Source: Tubulanus polymorphus (taxonomy: Eukaryota; Nemertea; Palaeonemertea; Tubulaniformes; Tubulanidae). From it: DNA of 64,000 nucleotides. Position 1 is the first letter of the stretch; each line of letters opens with the position of its first letter. Of the stretch, positions 13,101-24,100 are shown piece after piece. A program made the translations under genes and the position numbers. The notes below the pieces were generated by a model. The model was given only the letters and a program-made list of their open reading frames with translations. It was not told the origin of the DNA and did not search any database. The stretch covers positions 20,572,485 through 20,636,484 of the forward strand of contig NC_134027.1 in the NCBI RefSeq assembly GCF_964204645.1. Reading direction: 5' to 3'.

Positions 13101-14379
13101 ATATATCTTAGATTTTCAGCTTACAGCAAGACCACTTCAACACCTGTCATCGCCAAAAATACAAATGATCCTTTTAAGTGACCAAACGAACTGCGCCTTC
13201 CTGCTGCAAAAGTTAACGCATGTTCATTTCAGCGTACTGACATGACCCAGTTTAGGTTAAAATACACATGTAGCGACGCATGCACACGCGACCAATTTCT
13301 AGACTTAGAGGATTTCACCAATACTTACTAATGCGCATGCATCATAAACAGAGACTTGGGAAACTTTACGGTTTTTGCCTCTGTACGTGACTACGTATGC
13401 GCATGCGTGAAAGAATAGGGTTAGGGTAAGGCTCCCGGGTGAGGCTATATATAAATGAACTTTCATCAACCCTGCAGTTGTTTTCTGTGGCTCAGTGGGT
13501 AAAGCACTGGTCAACCGTAAGATATTTTTCATTTGGTTTCGAATCCCAATATTGCAAGTCAGAATTCTACCGTATTGCGAATATGTGCTAACCTACTCAC
13601 GTACGGATATCCTGTGGAGATCACCGTACGGTCACGTACTGGTAGCCACAGCGAATTTGTTAATTTTTCGTATTATTTGACACTCTTGAATAGAATGAAT
13701 CGAATGGAGAAGGGCTTTCCCTCAATCAATAATCCAACGTTTTCTCAGTTATGTTAAATGAAACGCTGCAGCTTCGGTCCGTAAACGGAGTGCGATAGCT
13801 GCGGTTATGGGAGTTAGTTAGCGCATGCGCAATACACTAGAATTCTGACTTGCAATATTGGGATTCGAAGCCACAGCACATGACTGGAAGACTTGAGGAA
13901 AGTTAATCTATATAAAGCCTCACCTTACCCTAACCCTATTTCGTCACGCATGGACGTATTTTATATAGATATAGGCCTAATTTTTGGCATTCTGTTAAGA
14001 CATAAATGAGGTATGTACCCCAAAAAGTAAGCAAAATATCCAAGAAAAACAGGTCTCATCCATTAATAAATAGACATTAGTGCAGACTCCCGTAAACGTA
14101 GACTAAACAGTTTGTAAATGAAATCATCAGCGGTTTACATATGATTTCTTATTCTGTAACGACATCAGTGACTGAGTGGTAACTTAAGTTTTGAGGAGAC
14201 GAATCCGAATCGTCTAGAGAACGAGACTTACTATTTTTCAAACACCAACCGACATTATTAGCACATCTAACGTGATTTGCCGCGCCTCTGCCTTCCATTG
14301 CTTGGGATAGGGTAGATTTACCGGATTGTTCGTGCCTCTCCGGATAGTAATGATACCCGCGCTCATCATTCCTTGACAT
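7159..14379 (-). CDS. ATP23: Mitochondrial inner membrane protease ATP23, complete
   Basis: Six exons in transcription order: 14379-14232, 12006-11961, 11876-11795, 10744-10610, 10068-9976 and 7356-7159. All have GT-AG sites with matching phases, giving 233 residues (human about 246). ATP23 is a zinc metalloprotease/assembly factor for the F1Fo ATP synthase in yeast; the human protein was also called XRCC6BP1/KUB3. Seen here: CLKNNPMIKILVGAMKKHGC; a Cys-rich SCENC...GGYD segment; the metalloprotease motif HEFVH at residues 112-116 followed by AFDACRAKV; HLACTEIRAANL; and the C-terminal CIKRKA...RNCSEEKARNVVDKVFDKC...EPIGRRC. The region before CIKRKA (residues about 143-168) is the most divergent from human. 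Exon 2 has only 46 bp. The start ATG at 14379 gives a plausible N-terminus but is not proven. The gene is divergent from HSF2BP. Confidence 0.93.
7490..7746 (+). repeat. Truncated Helentron-like element, internal units only
   Basis: Two ~150 bp units, each with CGCCCCCTGGTG (at 7570 and 7724), precede the intact left end at 7747. They belong to the same family as the following element but lack its termini, so this is a truncated neighbour copy. It lies in the last intron of ATP23. Confidence 0.6.
7570..8280 (-). promoter_or_regulatory. Array of six CTCF-like motifs
   Basis: The + strand carries CGCCCCCTGGTG at 7570, 7724, 7823, 7978, 8113 and 8268. On the - strand this is CACCAGGGGGCG, matching the core of the conserved bilaterian CTCF consensus. 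Spacings are 154, 99, 155, 135 and 155 bp. Intact TGACCTTGA (TCAAGGTCA on the other strand, an NR5A/ERR-type half-site) lies beside several of them. Binding is not shown. Confidence 0.5.
7747..8974 (+). mobile_element. Non-autonomous Helentron-like element, copy 1
   Basis: It starts CTAGGGGTCCAGGGACACC and ends CCCAAGTGGGCTAAAA. Read on the other strand this is a 5' TTTTAGCCC end and a 3' hairpin GGTGTCC-CT-GGACCCC followed by TAG. A 12 bp element, GCCCACTTGGGA in the full copies, occurs inverted near both ends; here one copy has a mismatch. The left part holds ~150 bp units (CTCF-like cores at 7823, 7978, 8113, 8268). The right part has AAGATGGCCGCC and a GGACGGACGACGG simple repeat. No protein is encoded. 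Subterminal inverted repeats, a 3' hairpin and central tandem units are known traits of Helentron-derived elements; the class assignment is inference. Confidence 0.7.
8975..9656 (+). mobile_element. Partial Helentron-like copy (right half)
   Basis: It begins in mid-unit (AATGACCTTGAAACTCACC) directly after copy 1, then repeats copy 1's right half (AAGATGGCCACC, GGCCATCTTGATTCTGAC, GTCCCAAGAGGGCTAAAA). The two right halves are clearly alike but diverged, so this is an old tandem partial duplication or a nested insertion. Confidence 0.65.
9666..9845. repeat. Inverted-repeat element with ATCAAATGTCTA ends
   Basis: AATCAAATGTCTATAG at the left and CTATAGACATTGGATTA at the right are near-perfect inverted ends around about 180 bp. 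The following CCTACAACTCTGATACGAGC is shared with 48105, where the same ends are fused with almost nothing between them. Confidence 0.5.
12460..12605. repeat. Diverged arm of the 48.6 kb foldback family
   Basis: AACTTTGTAGCGGATAAATAA, a GCGCTAAAT block, AGATTATCAATGACCCGGA and TAAAATCCAAGC occur in the same order as in the right arm of the element at 48557-49331, but diverged. Only one arm is recognisable. Confidence 0.5.
12660..13385. repeat. Cluster of degenerate tRNA-like units with inverted flanks
   Basis: CAAAAACCGTCTAGTTTCCC near 12662 is answered in reverse by GGGAAACTTTACGGTTTTTG near 13358, so the block has inverted ends. Between them, units of the form TGAACTTTG...AGTGTCGCTGG...GGTTCGAATCCC recur near 12773, 12851, 12918 and 12993, each with a decayed B box. 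This looks like an array of tRNA-derived SINE heads in ATP23 intron 1. Confidence 0.45.
13392..13960. mobile_element. Foldback element carrying a tRNA-like segment
   Basis: The left arm (13392-13590) holds ATAGGGTTAGGGTAAGG, GAATCCCAATATTGCAAG and TCAGAATTCTA. The right arm (about 13826-13960) carries their reverse complements in reverse order. The left arm also contains CTGTGGCTCAGTGGGTAAAG and GGTTTCGAATCCC (13486-13552), A- and B-box-like. The right arm has lost the part between TGTGGC and TTCGAATCCC. No protein is encoded. Confidence 0.6.
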
Positions 14380-15123
14380 TTCCTAAATTTTATGCGAAAT
14401 AAAATCGAAAAATCAACATCAACCGGCTTTTATCTAATGGGCGCTGACATATTGGTTATAACAAATCTAAAAGCGGTCGACGAAACGTCGAGCAATAGCT
14501 TTTATAATAAAAAAAAACATTAGACTTTTTGTCAAGATCACTTGATTGGCCTCGATAATCGTTTGAAAAGAATTTAAAAAAAGAATTTGGAATTTCATTC
14601 GAAATGAATATTCTTAATTAGGCCATTTTAGTTTTTCATTATTGGTCAATTCGCTATCTGGTTTTAACGTTTCTGGAGCGGGTGGTTTAAAAACAAAAAG
14701 GTTCACGTTTTCTAAATAATCTCATTATGTTATCGTTAAAGCAGAATTACATCGTAGTCAAATTTATTTTCAAGTTAAATCTATCTCGGAGATTAGGTTT
14801 GAATATGTTAATGCTGCTTGAATGCTGTATTTCTTTGGGCTGGCGAAAACCAAAACTGGGCCCATCCGGATATGCCATGGCCATGGCTGGCATGGGAGGG
14901 GGGCAAGGCGATGAACGAAACCCGGGTACGGATTAAATGTTTAAAAGCCGGACCCGGACTAAAAGTTTTGATAGATTCTGTAGTATTCTGGAATCGTTCT
15001 ATTCGGTTAAAATACGTAATCAAGGGGGATTTTGCGTTTGGAAATTCTTTGGCAGTAGTACCGCCGACCGTACGCGCATGAAGAATACTCGGCGAATCTG
15101 AATTCCATTTCTTCATTTCAGAA
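14380..15123. promoter_or_regulatory. Shared ATP23/HSF2BP intergenic region
   Basis: The two genes are transcribed away from each other from start codons 744 bp apart, so this interval probably carries both promoters. A pyrimidine-rich TTCATTTCAG sits just before the HSF2BP ATG, so HSF2BP probably has an upstream 5' UTR exon in here. No TATA box or other certain core element was recognised. Confidence 0.5.
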
Positions 15124-18100
15124 ATGAATAATTTGAGAAGCCTCGATGAAAATTTCGACAGTTTAAAATTGGAGTGGCGAGAGATGAAAGATACGCTCTT
15201 TCAAGTAGGCTATATAATAGCAAATAAACAATTTAACGTATATACTACAATAATATCGTAACTTTCGATTTCATTTCGTTTTCTTTTTTATCATTTCAAG
15301 GAAGCCAGCGGAATATTTGCCGTAAAACGCAAAGACGTTGAAGCACTGAAAAGTGAGGTTAGTTCGCTGAAACGAAATCTGCCTAGCATTCTTTGTGTGA
15401 ATTCAGATTTCTCGAATGCAGTCAGTAGACTTTCCTCCATTAAAAACGGTAGGTCCCTTCTAAGCTTTATTCTACTTTTTAATGAATACGCCTTACAGTA
15501 AGGCGAGAATTACTAAGTACTAATACTAAAATGGACTCGTTTTAACCGCGAGATTTTCAAAACGTTTTGTCGAAAATTTGAAATTTCTGTAGGCCCCTAA
15601 CTCTTCCATTTCGGAATTTCACCATTCGAATTAACAATGAAAGAGGAAAACTATCATAAATAACACATCCATTTTGTCTGCCTGACTTAATCGTCTAGAC
15701 TTCGCAAATGAAGATTTAGAAAAGGAGGCCGGTTGTTTTCTGGTTTATTCAGCTAAATATTGCTTACTTTGATCGGGCAGGTGCATTACCGTCGCACTCC
15801 TTGCTTTGGCCACACCAAGGAATTCCTGTTTCTCGGGTGGGACAATCACCAAAATAGGAGAAAGTACGGTAGTAGGGATTTGTTTTTCTTTTTACAAAAA
15901 AGATTTGGGTATTCTTCTCACAGTCGCAATAAATGATTTTTTACGGGACCATATTTCCAGTTAGAAATAATTCTGGAAATTTGGTCCCGTAAAAATCATT
16001 TATGATTAGCACCTAGAAGACCGCAATGATAAAAGGAAGTTGATGCATTTTTACAATAAACTACGGTATAAAGAAAAACTATAATTCTCACTTGGAAACT
16101 CTTTGTGAAAAGAAAAGCATCAAACCCTGAATAGGCCTGGAATTTCTTGAATTCTACAATCTTGAATTCTACAATGTCTGATTAGCAAGGTTTTCTCACT
16201 GAGCATAGCTGTACCATTTCCACAGTCAAATGGTTGCATCCGATGTAATAAGATATTTTTATGATATCGATCTCAGTGCCGACATCACGATTTGATTGAA
16301 AAGAAAAAAAATATTTCAAGAGAATGGAGAGCTTTGCAGTCGGTGGCCATTATTTTTTGAAAAAGTTATTTCATCCAAAGAAATAGGGCAAAATGGCAAA
16401 ATTATATTTTGTTTCGAAAATAAATGTTTGAAATGAAGAAATATCGGGTCGGTTGGCCCTAGAATAAGAAACAGGGTTTTCTTTTGGTGTTGCCTTTGAA
16501 TGATTCAAAATTCCTAGGATTGGCCATAAAAAGTGTGTTCCACCATCTATCGCAGTAGAGGTCTGCCAGGTTCTTATCCGTATTTCGCGCATTTCAAGGC
16601 AAGAAATCTTTTACAGACAGATTTCGGATGGATTTCTTAATGTCTCGGATAAATCTTCTATTCTTCTTGTTGTTCGCGGATAACAGGCGTCGAATTGATG
16701 AATTTCATGTAAATACGTAGGTACTAATAAACATGCATTTTCTCAATGAATTACGTCATAGGGTTACTCAATAGTTCTTGTTTGATCATGATCTTCCATT
16801 TCTTTTTCAAACACAAAGTTTTTGATATTTGGCGAATTAGGTTGGCAACACTGCTATCGGTAAATGCACAACTGGCGTGGAAACAATACATCTTGGGTTC
16901 AATTGAATGAAAATCCAGAGATCAGTCTTGACATGGAAGTAAAATTGACGATAATCTCCATAATGTCGAGTTTATTAATTGACATAGCATGGCAATGCAA
17001 TATCAATGGAGCACCATGTGGCTAGCAAGGATCCACCTGATTCGCTAAACTATAGTTATTCCGAGTATAGTCTTCGGAGTTCAATCTTCTCTACATTTCT
17101 GAAAACCGAATGAACTTTCATCTTGAATATAATTATTCATGAAAACTATACCCATATCTGAGCAGAAAAATGAATTTAAAGTATATTTGGTGCAGGGCTT
17201 CCAGTGGTTCTTCCAAGTCCTTCTTTTTACTCTAAGCCCTTCCTCGTGATGAAATAGTACTTCCAACTTTGATTTTTTATGTTTCTTTCTCGGATCAACT
17301 CAGGTATAGGGGAGTGTAGTTCCTAATTCGTCTAGTGGGACAACTGAGGTATCGGTGATTGTAGTTCCTATCCTCAGATTTAAGCCGCGATCACACGGAG
17401 ACGATTTGGCCCGGGCCAAATTGGCACGGATCAGGCTCGGGCCAAATTTGGCCCGTGCCTAATAAGAGAGCGCGTTCACACGCAAACCATTCACTCGATA
17501 CTAAACAATGCTCAAACAAAGCGAAGTTGATCATTTTCGGTGCCAGTTGCAATTCAAACACAAGCATTTGTCTGGTGCTAAACTTTGGCTCGGGTCTGGT
17601 CCGACGTTTTTGGTCGCGCCAAATTTGGCACGGGCAGGTGATCGCGGCTAGACCGTTCTATGAGTGATTATTCGGACACTTGAAATTCAACAGTCGACGA
17701 TTTAACAGTTCGACGGTTCTACATTGGACATTACGACGTACAGACATATACAACTCCCACGATCTCGGCATCACGGAGCCTCGATAGAAAAAATCACATC
17801 ACCTCTGAATAGGGGAAGATCCTGGCACCTCTAGGCCTATATATAGGAGAAGATCACGACACGTCCTCTATATCGGGGATATTTGGAAATCTATGCACGA
17901 TCCATGCGCACACGATCCTGGCACCTACTTGTAGGGTAGGTGAGCGGAAAGAATGGCCAAGGAAAAAATGGCCAGGAGAAAATGGCCAAGGAAAAAAGTG
18001 GCCACGGAAAAAAAGGCCAAGGAAGATTACATAGAAAACTAACCATCATTTCATTGACATACAAGAAATCAAACGCATTGCTGTTTTGACATGTCACTTT

Positions 18101-21100
18101 TTGAGATTATTAGACCTATTCCTGGATTAGTTTACTATGTAAATTTATGATGAGCATATCTCACTTCGATGTTATCACTACACCAGTTTGCTATATAAAT
18201 TACCACAATTTCAATGCATTTACCTTTGATAAGACAGTCTGTGTCCTAATAGCTTACTAAGATGTTTTGAAATATTAATCTAGTTAATTTATTAAATTTA
18301 AGTTAATCACTATTAAGTTTATCCATTGCCCACTTGCATGATAGCACTTTCATGATAGTTCTTTATATATTCAATATATGTAATAAAATCAAATGTAAGT
18401 TCATCAAATTTCTGAACTCATTATACCGATCTGAACTCATTATCCGGATTTTTAATTGTTTTTAGTCCCATGAAAGATAAATGATGTCATTAAATTGAAA
18501 GCTTAATGTTTTTTAACATTGTCAGTAGTTCTCATGAATTTTCCTTTGCCTTCTTTTCTGTGGCCATTTTTTCCTTTGCCATTTTTCCTGGCCATTTTTC
18601 CTTGGCCATTTTTTCGGTTCACCGACCCAAATGTCCCACACCCAGGAAGAAAGACACTCTAAATATTTGGATGGATATATGAAAGCTGTGTGTACTGGAG
18701 TGTGTAATGGGTAGTGTGGTGTGATCTGTGTGCATTTGTGGCCAGCACACAGATCACATTGTTCAATGGGGTTTGGTCCAGGACTCGCGAGATTTTCAAC
18801 AACACGGAAGTAACGTGTAATAAATGATGACTTGAATTGCATGACTACCTACCACCCCTCATTATTGTTGGAAAACTAAACGTTCGGCACTGACTAAAAA
18901 TAAGTAATAACATTCTAGAAATGGCCAGAATTTTAACTTAGGTTCTATCTCATTTTTATTTTACAATTGCGATTGTTATAATTTTTTTTTTAAACGGCCG
19001 TTAAGGCTTCATGTTTCGTCAGCAATTCACTGCAAATAGTTACGCAACTACGCACATTTCAGTGTTTTTGGCGGCTGTACACTCAATCGGCACCGTTCGT
19101 GGCTAGCTTCACTGCGGAATTATCATTAATTAACATCGCCATATCACATCATCAACTTATAATGTGCCTTAAAACCCTAACAGCCGAAATAATTGAAATG
19201 CACACACGATTTCTATCATTGAAAATTGAGAGAGTGGCCATGTTTGTGTTTGCTGCTTCGCGTAAATCCCGCGCGGTTCAACCGCGCGGAGTGGGGCCCG
19301 TTCTGATTGGCGAATTTACACCGCGCATACGTGCTGAGGAGGCGCGTGACTTCAAGGTAAAATTGTACAAATACGGTGGTATCCGAACCCGGGCCAGAAA
19401 TTTGCTAGCGTTGCGCCTAACCAGTAGACCACAGACACTCATAGCAAATCATAGCTCTTATGACAGAAATGAACTGCAGCACCTGATGGACGCACATCCA
19501 TTGTGTTGTCATGTGTCGTGTGAGTGCTTCGTTGAATAATGCGTAGTTTGTAATAGATGTATACAGATAGCCTTAAATAACTTGCGTAGACATTAAAGTT
19601 TAATGATTTTATCGTTCTGCTTTTCGGTCAAGTAAATATTGAATTGAACCAGGACAACCTACCACCCCTCATTATGCTTATTAAACCAAATGTTTGCACC
19701 GACAACAAATTAGTAAAATAGACGTCTTAAAAAAATTCAGAAATTGCCAGAATTTTAACTTACGTTCTATATCATTTTTATTTTACAATTGCGATTGGTA
19801 TAACTTTTTTTAAACGGCCGTTAAGGCTTCATGTTTCGTCTGCAATTCACTGCAAATAGTTACGCAACTACGCACATTTCAGTGTTTTTGGCAGCTGTAC
19901 ACTCAATCGGCACCGTTCGTGATTAGCTTCACTGCGGAATTATCATTGATTAACATCGCCATATCACATCATCAACTTATATTGTGCCTTAAAACCCTAA
20001 CAGCCGAAATAATTGAAATGCACACACGATTTCTATCATTGAAAACTGAGAGAGTGGCCGTGTTTGTCTTCTGCTGCTTCGCGTAAATCCCGCGCGGTGG
20101 CGCAACCGCGCGGAGTGGGGCCAGCAAACGCAGCAAACATAAGTGAAATTCCTTGTATCAAATCATCATTAAAGTTTTCTACGCTGAATGTATGTGGCCT
20201 TATAGCTAAACTCGATATCCCAGAATTCTGTGAATTTATTAGCAATAATGACATCACATGTCTAACTGAAACTCACTTAGATGATTTAGACGGTAATTTA
20301 GGTTGTAGTTGCCCGCCTCCCATATGGCGCACTTTAAAAATAGGAAAAAGTTTTCAAAAAAAGGATCAGGTGGCGTCGGTATCATATATAGGAAGTTCAT
20401 GTAAAAATAAAATAAAACCAATTTTGACTGACTCTCAGTTTGTATCTTGGTATTTATTAGATAAAGATTTATTTAATCGCGACAAACATGTACTTTTAGG
20501 TGTAATTTATATTCCTCCAGAAAATAGTCGTTATTATTCAGAAATAGCTATCAGAGAAATTGAAATAGAGTTATTGCAATTGAAAGTTGAGTATGATTTC
20601 AATGTGTTAATTTCTGGTGACTTTAATGCTCACACCGCTTGTATGCCAGACTTTTTGGAACCTGATAATCAGATAATTCAAGATGATAACTTAGACCCTA
20701 TTGTTGACTCATTGATTAATTTAGGCGTTCCCACTACTAGAAATAATCAGGACAAAAGAAAGAATAATACAGGCTATCAACTAATAGATTTGTGTAAGAA
20801 CCATTCACTAATTATCCTCAATGGCAGATGTGGCAATGATCAGACAGGTAATTATACTTTTAGGAACACTAGTGTCATCGATTATTTTGTGTGTGATTTA
20901 GAACTGTTTGGTTATGTTGAGAACTTTGAAATAATGCCTTTTGACCCATTATTATCTGATGGACATAATCCTATTAATCTGTGCGTGTATACGAATTCTA
21001 GGGACACCATTGCTAGCGATAATGAAAGGGGTAATGAACACGCGAACATTAAAACTTCAATTAGGTGGGTCAGTACTAGATCAAATCAATTTTTCCTGAA

Positions 21101-24100
21101 TGTAGAATCAAGATTACGAGATAATGATTTAGATAAGTTACTGTTGGACGGGTTGCAAGATCTAGGAAATCAATCGCCAGATGACATTAATGGACTTACC
21201 GATAGATTTGTATCTTCTTTATTATCAAGTGCTGATGAGTGTAATTTGATGTACCATAGAAAAAGTAGGAAAAGTAATAACTGCAACAAACCGGTCCGCA
21301 ACAGATGGTTTGGCAGGGACTGTAGAGATGCACAGAAGAAATATAATTATATGAAAAAAAGATATAGGGGTTGCCCTACCCTTTCCAATTTTGAATCCCT
21401 TAAGAACTCGTCTAAAAACTATAAAAAGGTCATCCGAGAAAATAAGAAGAAACAAAAGGATGAATTTATTAAGGAATTGAGAGAATGCGAAATTAATAAC
21501 CCAAAAAAGTATTGGTCGATGCTAAACTCTGCGAGCGGAACAAAAAATAATGAGGCTAATATAGATATTGATATTTTTCTTGAACATTTTATGAGATTAA
21601 ATGATTTGAATAATGTTAACAATGAAACCGATGACGGTGATGAGCCCCCAGACGTGGGTGACCATCCTGTCTATGACAATTATATTTTGAACAGTGATAT
21701 AACCAGTGATGAGGTAATTAAGGCTATCTCTTTACTCAAAAACAATAAGGCCCCAGGCATTGATGGAATCACGAATGAGCTGCTGGGAGATAGTCAGTAT
21801 CCGTTTTTAGTTGATATATTACAAAAATTATTCAATTTAGTTCTTAAAACAGGATATGTTCCAGAGATGTGGTCTATAGGCGTCATCAAACCCATTTTCA
21901 AAAAGAATGGCGATCCCTCTAATCCTGATAATTATAGAGGTATTACCTTAGTTAGCTGTCTTGGTAAATTATTTACAAGTATCCTAAATCAAAGATTGTC
22001 AACATTTCTAGATACGAATCACATGATAAGTGAAGCCCAGGCTGGCTTTAGATCGAAATATTCCACCATTGATCATATTTACACGCTTAAAACAATCGTA
22101 GAGCTGTATCTTTGTCAGGGAAGAAGACTTTTTTGCGCCTTTGTTGATTTTAAGAAAGCTTTCGACTCGATTTGTAGGGTAAAGTTATGGCGAAAATTAA
22201 TTGCTAACAATGTTAATGGAAACTTTTTCAATGTGGTCAAAAATATGTATAACTCCATAAAATCATGTGTTGAATTAAATGGTTGCACGTCACAATACTT
22301 TGCAGCTGATAGAGGCTTAAGACAAGGCGAAAATCTCTCACCTATCCTCTTTTCGTTATTCTTAAACGACATTGAAGAATTTTTCATTGATCGTGGAAAA
22401 CCAACTTTGTCATTTATAGAAAAACTAAATTTGAATCGTGATCAGGATATTGATACTTTACTGAATTTATTCATAATACTATACGCAGATGATACAGTTA
22501 TTCTTGCTGAGGATGAGAATTTATGTTTGGTGATCAAGAGTTAGAGGTAGTTGAAGATTATGTTTATCTCGGAGTAAAATTCAATTGGAATGGTAACTTT
22601 GCTAAGGCAAAAAAGTATCTTTACGATAAAGCTATCAGAGCTATGTTTTCGATCGTTCAAAAAGGCAGACGTTTGAAATTGCCCATAGATGTTATGTTTA
22701 AATTATTTGATACGTGTGTTGCTCCAATAGCCATGTATGGGTGTGAGATCTGGGGATATGAAAATCTTGATTTATTAGAAAATATTCATCGCTTCTTCTG
22801 TAAAGTCTTAATGAAAGTGACGAAATATTCTCGCAACTTACAAGTTTTATCAGAGCTAGGACGTTACCCTTTGAATATAGATGTTAGACGCAGGATGATT
22901 AACTTTTGGGTGAAAACAGTATCTGGAAAGCAAACCAAACTTAATTCAATACTCTATAAAATATCTTTCAATTTATTTTTAAGGGATAAATTTAAGAGCC
23001 CTTGGTTATCATATATAAAGAAAACGTTTGATGACTGTGGTTTGTCCTGCATTTGGACGCAGCAATTCATGACTAACAGCAAATCTTTTTCAAAACGAAT
23101 AAAACAGATACTCCGTGACCAGCACCTTCAAGAAACTGTATCTGCCATAAATACTAATCCGATATACACTAACTTTAGGCAATATAAAAATGATATTAGG
23201 TTAGAGAAGTATATAATAGAACTTGGTGATGACTTAGGAACTAGTTTATTTGAATTTAGGGTCGGGTCCTATATTTTACCTGTGAACAAATTTTCAAACC
23301 TTCATTTAGACAGAGCCGATAGAATATGCCCCACTTGTAATACTTTAGGTGACGAATCCCATTTTCTGTTTGACTGTACCTTACTTAACGAACAACGCAA
23401 AAACTTTTTGAATTTGAATACCTTTAATACCCTTGATATTCTGAAAAACCCAACGGTCAACTTAGCTAAATTCATTAAGACCGGCTTAGATGTATATAGA
23501 TCCTTCCAATAGTATATATAGTATTGTAAATAGTTGATGTATATAATAGTATATATAGTATTGTAAATAGTTGATGTATATATATATTTCGTTACGTTTT
23601 CATTCTCTAAATTTTAATCACTTTAGTGTTGTTTTGTAAATATTTGTATATACATGTGTAATAGTTTTCCTCCATATACCATGGAAATGGTTGGAGTGTA
23701 AATAAATCGTAATCGTAATCGTAATCGGGCCGATACGTCTAGTGGGTTTATGCCTGAAGGACAAAAATTAGGAACGTATTAGTAATACAATTTTTAGAAT
23801 GAATATTTTGCCCCCCCCCCCCTAAGTTTAAATTTGCAAGTCATACTCATTGTTGAAATCTAAGCTCTATGGATTGAAAGTAGTTAATTGAGCAAAACAA
23901 ATGTTAATTTCAGTGTATTAGAAGAACATTGTTGCAGCTAAATGGACTGAATACAGTGTGTGTACCGAAATTTAGTACATTGTTTTCTTAGATTATTGAA
24001 CTAATTAATATTCTATAATCCAAGTATTGAATTATTTCCTATATTGTCTGCAGAGAAATCTAGTATTAGATTAAAAGACATCAGATAAACTAATTGATAT

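Larger units (their letters stand above)
19654..23727 (+). mobile_element. APE-type non-LTR retrotransposon (LINE), internally deleted
   Basis: The 5' region is 19654-20063, coding 20064-23512, then a 3' region ending in TAATCG repeats at about 23706-23727. The endonuclease part shows FSTLNVCGL, LTETHLDDL, ISGDFNAHTA, IDYFVCD and SDGHNPI. The reverse transcriptase shows NNKAPGIDGI, AQAGFRSKYSTIDHI, FVDFKKAFDS, RQGENLSPILFSLFLND and LYADDTVI. A C-terminal CPTC...H...C zinc knuckle lies near 23325-23380. The frame breaks right after LYADDTVILAEDE (about 22520) and resumes with LEVVEDYVYLGVKFNWNG; the 60-70 residues normally between these blocks are missing. This copy cannot make a full protein. 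Clade is not assigned. It sits in the sense direction in HSF2BP intron 2. Confidence 0.88.

Noticed and set aside
13421-13438. Telomere-like GGGTTAGGGT
   Set aside because: Only about two units, present in both arms of a foldback element; no array.
13486-13552. A functional tRNA gene
   Set aside because: A- and B-box-like stretches are present but no acceptor stem pairs and the arm is inside a foldback element, so it is a SINE-type remnant.
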